Below, in pieces: positions 52,129 through 60,777 of a stretch of 64,000 bases of DNA. The notes under the pieces were generated by a model. That model ran no database searches and was not told the DNA's origin. It saw nothing but the letters and a program-made list of their open reading frames with translations. Within the stretch, counting starts at the first letter, position 1. Each line of letters starts with the position of its first letter. Position numbers and translations under genes: made by a program. This stretch comes from Parasegetibacter sp. NRK P23 (GTDB lineage: Bacteria; Bacteroidota; Bacteroidia; Chitinophagales; Chitinophagaceae), in the NCBI RefSeq assembly GCF_023721715.1, contig NZ_JAMDLG010000001.1:2705784-2769783 (forward strand), written 5' to 3'.

Positions 52129-55100
52129 TTGTACCCGCTTCATTATACCCGGCTGCTGCTCACCCTGTTCGTATGCCTGGCCTTTAAGGCCGCTGGCGCG
52201 CAGGTGCCCGTAGCACAGTTTACCGCCAACGTTACCCAGGGCTGCGCACCGTTATCAGTAAGATTTACGGATCAATCCACAGGATCACCACAATTCTGGA
52301 ACTGGGATTTCGGAAACGGGCAATTGTCCAATCTCCAGAACCCCACCGTTAATTTTTCGACACCCGGAACCTATACGGTAACGCTGGTGGTACGCAACCA
52401 GGATGGCGTGGATGGGGAAACGAAAACAGGCTATATCACTGTTAATCCTTCGCCTGTCGCCGCATTTGAGGCCAACCTTACGGAGGGCTGTCTTGGCAGC
52501 ACCATCAGGTTTACCGACCGCTCCACCGATGCCGGAGGTACCATAACGGCCTGGAGCTGGGATTTCGGCGACGGAACCACCTCCACCCAACGCAATCCCA
52601 GTAAACAATACACCGCGAACGGCTTTTACACGGTAACCCTTACCGTAACCAGCAGCACCGGCTGCCGGAGAACCGTATCACGCGGAAGATATATTCGCAT
52701 CCTTTCAGGTATAACAAACGCGTTCAGACACGCACAGGATAGTGTTTGCCGTGCTCCCTTCCCCGTGCGCTTCACCAATGAGAGCGCAGGCCCGGGCACC
52801 CTTTCTTACAACTGGAATTTCGGCAACGGAACAACCAGTACCGACAAGGACCCCACCGCCAATTTTTCAGCGCCGGGCACTTATAATATTACGCTTGTAA
52901 CCACCAGTGCTTTAGGCTGTAGTGAAACATTAACCCGTTCCATCACCGTCACTGGCGCCAACCCGGCTATTTCCGCAGGCACCGTTGCCTGTATCGAAAC
53001 ACCATTTCCCTTTACCAACAACAGCAGCCCTGCCCCGGTTTCAAGCACCTGGGATTTTGGAGACGGTAATACCTCAACCGCAACATCTCCCAGTCATACC
53101 TACAATACAGCCGGAACTTACCAGGTAAAACTTGTTACAGACTTTGGCTTCTGCAAAGATTCAGTTACGCGTGCGCTGACCGTGACGCCCCGTCCCGCGG
53201 TTAACTTCTCCGCTTCGGGCAGAACTGGCTGTGCAGCGCCGCTCACCACCAATTTCACGGCAAACGCACCAGGCGCGGTTTCCTGGAACTGGGATTTCGG
53301 AGATGGCAACAGCTCCAACCTCGCCAACCCATCGCATACTTACAGCACGGCAGGCAATTATAATGTTAGCCTCACCATCACCAACGCTAATGGTTGCACT
53401 AATACAATCAGGCAAGACAACTATATTCGGATTCGTCAACCCCAGATAAATACAGCTAGTTTGCAAGGAGCGGGATGCGCCCCCTATACTTACACCCCCA
53501 CGCCCGTTGTGAACACGGTTGTTCCCGTCACATCCTGGCTTTGGGACTTTGGAGACGGCACCACCAGCAATGTGCAAAACCCCACCCATGTTTACACGAA
53601 TACCGGCAATTACACCGTTATACTTACCGTTAGCGGGCCAGGATGCAATACTACCGTTACCGCGACCAATGCTGTGCGCGTAGGCAGTTCGCCAGGCACG
53701 GCTTTCACCAGCTCGGCTACCCAAAGCTGTGTAGGTTCCGGCATTCAATTCACCAATACCTCCGCTCAAAGTGACGCCTGGGAATGGGACTTCGGAGATG
53801 GCAATACATCCACGGAGGAAAATCCCGCTCATTCTTACGCGGAACCAGGAACTTATACCATCCGGTTTGTTGCCATCAACAATGGTTGCAGGCAGGAGAT
53901 CACCAATACAAATTATATTACGGTATTACCACCATTAGCAAGGTTTGATTTTGCAGTGCAATGCCCTGATTTCAGGGAAGTGGTATTTACGAACAACTCC
54001 CTCATTGATAATACACAAACAGTCTCCTACCTCTGGGAGTTTGGTGATGCTACGGCCTCCACTTCCACTAATCCAAATCCATCCTTCATTTTCCCGGCTG
54101 TTGGTTCTTATAATGTGGCCCTCACAGTAACAAACGGCACCTGTTCCCACCGGATTCAACGTGAAGTGATCATTACCTCACAATCCGCTGATGTTTCCGT
54201 TTCCAACAACAACGCCTGTAAACATGAACGTATTACCGTGAGCGCCATCAACAGCGACCCGACACTGATACGCTCCTACGAATGGCGCATCAACGGAGGT
54301 ACGCCTTTCGCCGGAGGCAGAAGTTTTGATACAAGTTTCGCGAATAATGGCAACTATACGATCAGCCTTACCATTACAGATATCAACGGGTGCGTTACCA
54401 GTCTCGGCACTCCGGTTTCCATTGCAGTAACGGGCCCGGTACCCGGACTCAGCGCCAGCAATACAGGCGCCTGCGTTAACGGCGACATCACACTGAACAG
54501 CACCGCCACCTCTTCCAATGGCATCAGCCGGTACAGGTGGGATTTTGGCGATGGAAACATTATTGACAACAGCACCGCATCTGTTGTACACCGCTATGCC
54601 AATTCCGGCAACTATCTTCCCTCCCTCACGATAGCGGACACACGTGGCTGTACCGATACCGCTTTCATTCCCGTAGCCCTTCAGATTACCAGTCCGAAGG
54701 CGGGATTTGACATTTCTGATACATTGTTTTGTCCAACGCTTCCCGTTCAGTTCACCGATACATCTTCCGGGTACAACCTCAGCTACCGTTGGGATTTCGG
54801 GAATGGCAATACATCCGCCGAACAAAATCCAACTCAGGAATTCAGAGGCGGAGACACCACTTACACCATCTTCCTTGAAGTGACCGACGGTTATGGCTGC
54901 GTGGATTCCATCCGGAAAGAAAACCTGATACGCATTGTTAATCCCGTAGCCGCATTCATGGTTTCAGACAGTCTTTTCCTGTGCGCGCCCGCTGAAGTGC
55001 AGTTTACCAATCAAAGCGCGGGATATGAAGCGCTGCTTTGGGATTTCAACAACGACAATACTTCCACGCTGGAGAACCCGAACCAGTTCTTCAACAACAT

Positions 55101-56463
55101 TGGAGTATATAACGTGAAGTTGTATGCGTATGGCTTCGGCGGATGTGTGGATTCCGCGGTACAGGCCATCCGTTTCCCTGATCCCGGCACCACTGTTATG
55201 AATTATTCTCCCATAACCGCATGCAATGAAATCACCACGAATTTTACTATTTCACCCATAGAAGGATTGTCATACAATTTCTTATTCGGCGATGGACAGG
55301 ATACTACCGGTGCTACTTCTTTTTCGCACCGTTACGGCTCTCCCGGCACCTATGCGCCCCGTATCACCTATACGGACAGAATGGGCTGCATCGCCAGCGT
55401 AGGCGGACCATCCACGATCCGCGTGAGCGGCGCTATCGTTGCTTTCGCGAAGGATCGAAAAGAATTCTGCGACAACGGTGCGGTAAGCTTCACCAATTAT
55501 ACCATCCCGCTTGCGGCAGATCCGATCAATTCCATCAACTGGAACTTCGGAGATGGCGGTACCAGTACGGACCAAAATCCTAATTATCAATTCAACCATC
55601 CCGGCACGTTCCCCGTTACGCTGAACGTGTCTACACAGGCAGGATGTACCAGTACTTTCAGCGATACCATCCGTGTTTACCGCACGCCTTCGCCCATCAT
55701 CAATACATTACCGGGGATATGTGTGTTTGATACATTAGATATCAATGGATCACTCGCTTTCGCAGATACTTCCATCACCTGGAGATGGAGCATTGGCAAT
55801 GGCATGAACTTAACGGGACCTGAACACCGCGTTGTGTTCAATTCACCAGGAACCATCACGGCAAATCTTAGTGCCGCCAACCTGTTGAATTGTACGGGCA
55901 GCACCAGCGCTACCATTGAAGTATATCCCTTGCCCGAAATCCAGGTACCCACAAATATTACCGTTCCTTCCGGCGGCTCGGCGCCACTGCAACTTTCTTA
56001 CAGCCAGGAGGTCACCTCCTGGACCTGGACGCCGTCTACGGCGCTGAGTTGCACCAACTGCGCCCAACCAATCGCCAATCCGCAGTTCAATACCGTGTAC
56101 ACTGTTGCGGTGGTAGACCAGAACGGTTGCCGCAATACGGCTGAGGTGCCCGTTACCGTTATATGCAATACCTTGAATTTCTTTATTCCCAATACTTTCA
56201 GTCCGAATAAAGATGGCATGAACGATGTATTTTATCCCAGGGGAAAAGGTATTGAACGCATCGCTTCCATGCGCGTATTCAACCGCTGGGGACAAATCAT
56301 GTTCGAAAAGAGGAACTTCGGGGCCAACGATCCGGCAATGGGCTGGGACGGCAATTTCCAGGGAAAACCCGCATCAAGCGACACTTATGTGTACGTAGTT
56401 GAACTCATTTGTGAAAACGCCACTATAATTCCTTATAAAGGAAACGTAACTTTAATCCGGTAA
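52129..56463 (+). CDS. second giant PKD-repeat adhesin with T9SS type B sorting domain
   Basis: This is a 1444-residue paralogue of the preceding protein with about 15 PKD-like repeats (WDFGNGQLS, WDFGDGTTS, WDFGDGNTS and others). Its C-terminal domain is closely similar: NTFSPNKDGMNDVFYPRGK, RVFNRWGQIMFE, GNVTLIR. The signal peptide ends near AAGAQ (residue 25). No ATG fits before it, so the start appears to be TTG at 52129. It lies 47 bases after the first adhesin and nine bases before the PorP/SprF gene, so the three form an operon. Repeat number and C-terminus imply whole-gene duplication. Confidence 0.9.
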   Translation: MYPLHYTRLLLTLFVCLAFKAAGAQVPVAQFTANVTQGCAPLSVRFTDQSTGSPQFWNWDFGNGQLSNLQNPTVNFSTPGTYTVTLVVRNQDGVDGETKTGYITVNPSPVAAFEANLTEGCLGSTIRFTDRSTDAGGTITAWSWDFGDGTTSTQRNPSKQYTANGFYTVTLTVTSSTGCRRTVSRGRYIRILSGITNAFRHAQDSVCRAPFPVRFTNESAGPGTLSYNWNFGNGTTSTDKDPTANFSAPGTYNITLVTTSALGCSETLTRSITVTGANPAISAGTVACIETPFPFTNNSSPAPVSSTWDFGDGNTSTATSPSHTYNTAGTYQVKLVTDFGFCKDSVTRALTVTPRPAVNFSASGRTGCAAPLTTNFTANAPGAVSWNWDFGDGNSSNLANPSHTYSTAGNYNVSLTITNANGCTNTIRQDNYIRIRQPQINTASLQGAGCAPYTYTPTPVVNTVVPVTSWLWDFGDGTTSNVQNPTHVYTNTGNYTVILTVSGPGCNTTVTATNAVRVGSSPGTAFTSSATQSCVGSGIQFTNTSAQSDAWEWDFGDGNTSTEENPAHSYAEPGTYTIRFVAINNGCRQEITNTNYITVLPPLARFDFAVQCPDFREVVFTNNSLIDNTQTVSYLWEFGDATASTSTNPNPSFIFPAVGSYNVALTVTNGTCSHRIQREVIITSQSADVSVSNNNACKHERITVSAINSDPTLIRSYEWRINGGTPFAGGRSFDTSFANNGNYTISLTITDINGCVTSLGTPVSIAVTGPVPGLSASNTGACVNGDITLNSTATSSNGISRYRWDFGDGNIIDNSTASVVHRYANSGNYLPSLTIADTRGCTDTAFIPVALQITSPKAGFDISDTLFCPTLPVQFTDTSSGYNLSYRWDFGNGNTSAEQNPTQEFRGGDTTYTIFLEVTDGYGCVDSIRKENLIRIVNPVAAFMVSDSLFLCAPAEVQFTNQSAGYEALLWDFNNDNTSTLENPNQFFNNIGVYNVKLYAYGFGGCVDSAVQAIRFPDPGTTVMNYSPITACNEITTNFTISPIEGLSYNFLFGDGQDTTGATSFSHRYGSPGTYAPRITYTDRMGCIASVGGPSTIRVSGAIVAFAKDRKEFCDNGAVSFTNYTIPLAADPINSINWNFGDGGTSTDQNPNYQFNHPGTFPVTLNVSTQAGCTSTFSDTIRVYRTPSPIINTLPGICVFDTLDINGSLAFADTSITWRWSIGNGMNLTGPEHRVVFNSPGTITANLSAANLLNCTGSTSATIEVYPLPEIQVPTNITVPSGGSAPLQLSYSQEVTSWTWTPSTALSCTNCAQPIANPQFNTVYTVAVVDQNGCRNTAEVPVTVICNTLNFFIPNTFSPNKDGMNDVFYPRGKGIERIASMRVFNRWGQIMFEKRNFGANDPAMGWDGNFQGKPASSDTYVYVVELICENATIIPYKGNVTLIR

Positions 56464-56471
56464 TCAAAGAT

Positions 56472-57503
56472 ATGAGACCAGCATTGCTGAAATACCTGTT
56501 CATCTTATTACTTCTCCGGGGAGGTATTTCGTATGCGCAAGACATCCATTTTTCACAGTTCTTCGAAGCGCCATTACTCCGGAACCCTTCATTGGCCGGT
56601 ATCTTCAATGGCGATATCAGGGTGCAGGGCGTTTACCGCGACCAGTGGAACAGCTTCACCAACGCGTACCGCAGCGGTTCTTTCAACATGGAATACAAAC
56701 AACCAATCGGCAGGCAGGACGATTTTATTACGATGGGCCTCCAAACCGTGTACGATAAGGCAGGCAGTGTGGCACTCACTACCACCCAGATTCTTCCCGC
56801 GCTGAATTACCATAAATCACTGAACAGCGACAGGAACATGTACCTCTCGCTGGGATTCATGGGCGGGCTCGTGCAGAAAAGACTGGACCGTTCCCGCGTT
56901 ACAACGAATAACCAGTACGATGGAAACGGCTACAACCCTTCCCTCCCCGACGGAGAATATTTCACGGATTTCAAACAAAATTACTGGGATGGAAGTGTGG
57001 GCATGAGTTTTAACTCGAACCTCAGTTCGAATGAGGACAACACTTTTTTTATAGGTGCCGCTTACCACCACTTTAACCGCCCGCTCAACTCGTTCTACAA
57101 GGATCCTACCATTGGGCTGGAACCGAAATGGGTGTTCAGTTCTGGCGTGAAACTTGCCATCAACGAATACTCCTTTTTCAACCTTCAGGGCGATTATTCC
57201 CAGCAGGCTGGCAGCCAGGAAGTGGTTGCCGGTGCATTATACGGGCATAAGCTGGGAGATTTTCCTGACGATCCGCAATACATCATCTATGCCGGTGCGT
57301 TCCTGCGCTGGCGCGACGCCCTGATACCGGTGGTGAAGATCGATTTCAGGCCAATGTCCGTAGCCATCAGCTATGATGTGAACGTTTCACAACTCAAAAC
57401 CGCCAGCATGGGCAGGGGCGGCGTGGAGCTTTCCGTTTCCTATATGGGCTTCCTGGACAGGTTCAATACGACCAGAGACGCCGTGCGCTGCCCGAGGTTC
57501 TAA
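56472..57503 (+). CDS. PorP/SprF family outer-membrane protein
   Basis: This is a 343-residue outer-membrane beta-barrel with a signal peptide (GGISYAQ, residue 23). The start of the mature part is diagnostic: DIHFSQFFEAPLLRNPSLAGIFNGD, as two short blocks, then VQGVYRDQW. SprF of Flavobacterium johnsoniae is needed for secretion or anchoring of SprB, and each type B adhesin gene is often followed by its own SprF-like gene. The position nine bases after the second adhesin fits this. It may serve both adhesins. Confidence 0.93.
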   Translation: MRPALLKYLFILLLLRGGISYAQDIHFSQFFEAPLLRNPSLAGIFNGDIRVQGVYRDQWNSFTNAYRSGSFNMEYKQPIGRQDDFITMGLQTVYDKAGSVALTTTQILPALNYHKSLNSDRNMYLSLGFMGGLVQKRLDRSRVTTNNQYDGNGYNPSLPDGEYFTDFKQNYWDGSVGMSFNSNLSSNEDNTFFIGAAYHHFNRPLNSFYKDPTIGLEPKWVFSSGVKLAINEYSFFNLQGDYSQQAGSQEVVAGALYGHKLGDFPDDPQYIIYAGAFLRWRDALIPVVKIDFRPMSVAISYDVNVSQLKTASMGRGGVELSVSYMGFLDRFNTTRDAVRCPRF

Positions 57504-57570
57504 CGGGTATCCGTTAAAATACCGTCCTTAAAATGGTGATTTCACCGAATTATCCTCAACAAACATGCTT

Positions 57571-57578
57571 TACCTTTG
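57571..57578 (+). promoter_or_regulatory. -7 element of the peroxiredoxin gene
   Basis: TACCTTTG matches the Bacteroidota -7 consensus exactly and lies 58 bases before the peroxiredoxin ATG. No TTG is found at the expected -33 position. Confidence 0.45.
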
Positions 57579-57636
57579 TTGGAGTAGACCGCTGCCATCT
57601 GGCACCGGATTAGTTTATTCAAAAATATAATCAAAT

Positions 57637-58110
57637 ATGGCAATTCAGACAGGACAACCAGCACCGGCGATCAGTTTGTACGATACGGATAAAAACAAAG
57701 TAAACCTTGCCGACCTGAAAGGAAACAATGTAGTGATCGTTTTCTTCCCGCTCGCATTTACAAGCGTTTGCACCGCCGAATTGTGCAGTATCCGTGACAG
57801 TATCTCCACCTATAATTCCGCGGACGCTAAGGTATTGGGCATATCAGTGGATTCCGTATTCACACTGGGCAAATTCAAGGAAGAACAGCAACTCAACTTC
57901 CCTTTGCTCAGCGACTTTAACAAAGAAGCATCCAAAGCATTCGACGTATTGTATGAAACCTTCCCGGCATTTGAAATGGCTGGTGTAAGTAAGAGAGCCG
58001 CTTTTGTGATCGATAAAGAAGGTGTGATCAGGTATGCTGAGGTTTGTCCAACGCCTGGCGACCTTCCTGATTTTAATGCGATCCAGGAAACGCTTGCGAA
58101 ACTGAACTAA
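57637..58110 (+). CDS. peroxiredoxin (AhpC/TSA family)
   Basis: This is a 157-residue thiol peroxidase with a thioredoxin fold. The active-site loop is PLAFTSVCTAELC (38-50), with peroxidatic C45 and a possible resolving C50 (C-x4-C, as in PrxQ/Bcp), although the PLAFT wording is nearer to AhpE-type enzymes. The catalytic Arg is expected near residue 117 in VSKRAAFVIDKEG. There is no signal peptide, so it acts in the cytoplasm against H2O2 and organic peroxides. It is a single-gene unit. Confidence 0.92.
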   Translation: MAIQTGQPAPAISLYDTDKNKVNLADLKGNNVVIVFFPLAFTSVCTAELCSIRDSISTYNSADAKVLGISVDSVFTLGKFKEEQQLNFPLLSDFNKEASKAFDVLYETFPAFEMAGVSKRAAFVIDKEGVIRYAEVCPTPGDLPDFNAIQETLAKLN

Positions 58111-58463
58111 CAATAAAACCTTGGCGGTAATATAATTTATGGCGCATAGTTTTGATATTTATCCATGGAATGCGCTATTTGTAAACCCTGCGGAGCTCAT
58201 AAAGTGATCCCGCAGGGTTTATTGGCCACTAGGATTATAGCAGCTTTCGATGTAATTTATCATTCTTGAGCACATGATGCCCAGACCTGGAATAAAGCTG
58301 GAATAAAGAACATTACACCTGCACAAGGAATGAGCAATACCCAAATCCGGCATGAAGCGGTAAGTATATTATTGTATCCTGCCGGTATTTTCGCTTTTTT
58401 TTAAGGGTTTCTGTTTGTAAATTTGAAAGAACGTATTATTTTGGCAACACATCCGAACCATAT
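58111..58463. other. intergenic region with a hairpin after the peroxiredoxin gene
   Basis: This spacer is 353 bases long. AAACCCTGCGG (58183-58193) pairs perfectly with CCGCAGGGTTT (58210-58220) around 16 bases; it may be a terminator although its T-run is short. Near the right end, TTTG (58414-58417) and TTATTTTG (58436-58443), 18 bases apart, form a fair promoter for the next gene. A 34-codon frame from 58164 with four Cys exists but shows no support as a gene. Confidence 0.55.
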
Positions 58464-58811
58464 TTGAAGAAATTCTACTTTATATTATCGCTTTTACTGG
58501 TTTTCACAACACAGAGTTTTTCCCAGGAGAAAAAATCAGGCACCGGGCACGATGAGGCACCGTCTAAGATGGTACGCTTCTACCCTAACCCCGCCACTTC
58601 TGATATTAATTTCGATTTCACCAAAGGATACGACAACTCCTACACTTTCCAGATTTACAATATGATGGGCAAAAAAGTGCATGAAATCAGTAAGGTTACG
58701 CCGCGTAACAACGTGAACCTCAACAATTTCTTCCGTGGGATTTACATTTTCCAATTGAAAGATAAAAACGGAAGGGTCCTGGAAAGCGGGAAATTTCAGG
58801 TGGCGAAATAA
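58464..58811 (+). CDS. minimal secreted protein consisting of a T9SS type A sorting domain
   Basis: This 115-residue protein has a signal peptide (TQSFSQ, ending near residue 21), a linker of about 15 residues, and then only the type A sorting domain: VRFYPNPATSDINFDF, FQIYNMMGKKVHEI, GIYIFQLKDKNGR and the basic end. No catalytic or binding domain precedes it. The start is TTG at 58464, fixed by the signal peptide. It could be a processed tag, a dominant competitor or a small surface protein. Confidence 0.8.
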   Translation: MKKFYFILSLLLVFTTQSFSQEKKSGTGHDEAPSKMVRFYPNPATSDINFDFTKGYDNSYTFQIYNMMGKKVHEISKVTPRNNVNLNNFFRGIYIFQLKDKNGRVLESGKFQVAK

Positions 58812-58814
58812 TGG

Positions 58815-58895
58815 AAATGACGAATGTTGGATATCGAAAGATGAATGATAGACATTCCTTCAAAAAATTCAACATCCAATATTCAACCTCCAAAA
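58815..58895. repeat. intergenic GTTGAAT-family repeat, head-to-head pair
   Basis: CGAATGTTGGATATCG (from 58816) on the left and TTCAACATCCAATATTCAACC (58868-58888, in shorter blocks) on the right are inverted relatives of the same 10-12-base word. The element fills the space between the convergent T9SS mini-gene and RlmI-like gene, where it may also help to end transcription. Confidence 0.6.
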
Positions 58896-58898
58896 TTC

Positions 58899-60071
58899 CT
58901 ACCGCACTTCTACAATCAAAAACTTCAGGTAATTCGTATTCTCCATGCCCCAGATGATTGGGTGATCAGAGGCCTGCGCCTGGAAAGTGACCTGCCTTAG
59001 TTTCTTACGGGCATCTTTGGCGGCCATTTCGATGGTTTGGAGAAAGAGGTCGGGTTGCACCAGGTTGGTACAGGAAGCCGTAACGAGGAAACCACCAGGT
59101 TTTACCAGTTTCATGCCCCGCAGGTTAATTTCCTTGTAACCGGTGATGGCTTTTTGAATATTTTCCCGGCTCTTGGTGAACGCAGGCGGATCGAGCATCA
59201 CCACATCGTACTGGCGACCTTCTTTTGCCCAGAGTTTCAACACATCGAAGGCGTTTACTGCATCAAACTTACACACATCCTGCAGGTTGTTCAGTTCCGC
59301 ATTCTTCCGGGCCTGCGCCACCGCATTTTCAGAAATATCCAGTCCCAGAACAGATTTTGCGCCGTAATGGGCGGCATGAAGGGAAAAGGTTCCGGTATAG
59401 CAGAACGCTTCCAGCACATCTGCATCCCTGACAATATTTCGGATGGCGCGGCGGTTGTCCTGCTGATCCAGGAAGTAGCCGGTTTTCTGTCCGTTGAGAA
59501 TATCGACATGGAATTTGAGCCCGTTTTCGTTGATCACGATATTCGTATCGAACTCTGGGGAAAGAAAACCCTTCTGCTGCGGCATTCCTTCCAGTTCGCG
59601 CACCGGCACGTCGTTTCTTTCAAAAATACCCTTGGGGGAGAAAATCCGGTTCAATGCCGAGACGATGGCCGGTTTCCAGAGGTCCATTCCCAGGGAAAGG
59701 GTCTGGATCACAAAATAATCGTTGAATTTATCGACAATAAGGGCCGGGAGGAAATCCGCTTCCCCGAAAACCAGGCGACAATTCTCCTCATAGCCCAGTT
59801 TTTTCTTGTAGTTCCAGCAATCGAGCAATCTGTTGTAGAAAAACGCCTCGTTGATCTCTTCTTTGGGATCACGGGTTAAAAGTCTTGCCACAATCTGACT
59901 CTGCGGGTTGGCATACCCTCTTCCCACAAATTTTTTATCGTGAAAATATACTTCAACCGTTGCGCCGGGTTCAATATCTCCGTCTACTTCATTTACTTCA
60001 TTGGCGAATATCCAGGGGTGCCCGTTAGCGATCCGGGTAGTGATCTTTCTTTTGAGAAACAGTTTTGTCAT
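58899..60071 (-). CDS. class I SAM-dependent rRNA methyltransferase, RlmI-like
   Basis: This is a 390-residue protein with an N-terminal PUA domain (about 1-80, with GHPWIFANEVNE) and a C-terminal Rossmann methyltransferase domain. Visible parts are GQKTGYFLDQQDNR, VLEAFCYTGTFSLHAAHYGA (SAM motif I, in blocks), LDISENAV and the catalytic-loop MLDPPAFTKS. RlmI methylates C5 of a cytosine in 23S rRNA; the exact target here is inferred. ATG at 60071 is preferred to a longer frame because the conserved PUA domain starts there. Confidence 0.88.
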   Translation of the reverse strand: MTKLFLKRKITTRIANGHPWIFANEVNEVDGDIEPGATVEVYFHDKKFVGRGYANPQSQIVARLLTRDPKEEINEAFFYNRLLDCWNYKKKLGYEENCRLVFGEADFLPALIVDKFNDYFVIQTLSLGMDLWKPAIVSALNRIFSPKGIFERNDVPVRELEGMPQQKGFLSPEFDTNIVINENGLKFHVDILNGQKTGYFLDQQDNRRAIRNIVRDADVLEAFCYTGTFSLHAAHYGAKSVLGLDISENAVAQARKNAELNNLQDVCKFDAVNAFDVLKLWAKEGRQYDVVMLDPPAFTKSRENIQKAITGYKEINLRGMKLVKPGGFLVTASCTNLVQPDLFLQTIEMAAKDARKKLRQVTFQAQASDHPIIWGMENTNYLKFLIVEVR

Positions 60072-60117
60072 GCCGCGAAGATACAGATACCCCGCCAATT
60101 TGTCTTTCCTTCTCCCA

Positions 60118-60147
60118 TTGGCAAAACTTTTGACAGTTGTACCTTTG
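60118..60147 (+). promoter_or_regulatory. Bacteroidota-type promoter of grpE-dnaJ
   Basis: TTG (60118-60120), a 19-base spacer and TACCTTTG (60140-60147) fit the consensus. The predicted start near 60153 leaves a leader of about 48 bases. I see no CIRCE-type inverted repeat, so HrcA control is not indicated. Confidence 0.72.
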
Positions 60148-60200
60148 CAAGAATTTTCAGGCCAGGCCTGAACGAACACCTGCTATAATCTGGAAGAAAT

Positions 60201-60758
60201 ATGGAAGAAAAACAACAAGAGAACCACGTTCCTGACACTGAAATGGACATTAACGCGGATGCCGATGTAAGCGGAACGGCCCACCTGACCGAACCTGTTG
60301 CCGAAGGCAGTGAACTGGAAAAGCTGAAAGCCGAAGTAGAAGAATTGAAAGACAAATACCTGCGCCAGGCAGCGGAGTTTGATAATTTCAGGAGAAGGAC
60401 CGCTAAAGAAAGGATTGAGCTGATGCAGACCGCCGGCAAGGAAGTGATCTCCGAAATGCTGGAAGTGCTGGACGATTGCGACCGTGCCCAACAGCAGTTC
60501 GCCAGCCAGCAGGACGCGGAATCCCTGAAACAGGGCATCGGCCTTATTTTTACCAAACTAAGGAACAAACTGACCGCCAAAGGACTGAAACCCATGGAAA
60601 CAAAAGGTACCGACTTCGATGCTGACAAGCACGAAGCCATTACCGAAATACCCGCCCCCACCCCCGAGATGCAGGGAAAAGTGATTGATGAAGTGGAAAA
60701 AGGTTATTACCTGAACGACAAGATCATCCGCTTTGCCAAAGTGGTGGTTGGAAAATAA
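60201..60758 (+). CDS. grpE: nucleotide exchange factor GrpE
   Basis: GrpE releases ADP from DnaK. The 185-residue protein has an acidic, disordered N-terminus (about 1-35), a long helix (KLKAEVEELKDKYLRQAAEFDNFRRRTAKE, in blocks) and the beta-rich C-terminal domain with PMETKGTDFDADKHEAI and GKVIDEVEKGYYLNDKIIRFAKVVV (blocks). It is followed 19 bases later by dnaJ, the usual pairing. dnaK is not nearby. Confidence 0.95.
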   Translation: MEEKQQENHVPDTEMDINADADVSGTAHLTEPVAEGSELEKLKAEVEELKDKYLRQAAEFDNFRRRTAKERIELMQTAGKEVISEMLEVLDDCDRAQQQFASQQDAESLKQGIGLIFTKLRNKLTAKGLKPMETKGTDFDADKHEAITEIPAPTPEMQGKVIDEVEKGYYLNDKIIRFAKVVVGK

Positions 60759-60777
60759 TTAAAGCTGAAAAAACTGT

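Noticed and set aside
47276-56463. Regular repeats that could be mistaken for a CRISPR or minisatellite array
   Set aside because: The periodicity is of protein repeats (PKD units near 85-100 codons) with degenerate DNA; there are no short identical repeats with unique spacers and no cas genes.
58164-58268. 34-codon frame with four Cys (MECAICKPCGAHK...)
   Set aside because: It is interrupted by the 11-bp hairpin at 58183-58220, has no promoter, and its length is within chance.
59037-59879. 280-codon plus-strand frame opposite the RlmI-like gene
   Set aside because: It shows no domain features and is fully covered by a well-supported methyltransferase gene on the other strand.
60148-60200. 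CIRCE/HrcA heat-shock operator before grpE
   Set aside because: No inverted repeat of the TTAGCACTC type is present; only the ordinary promoter pattern is seen.
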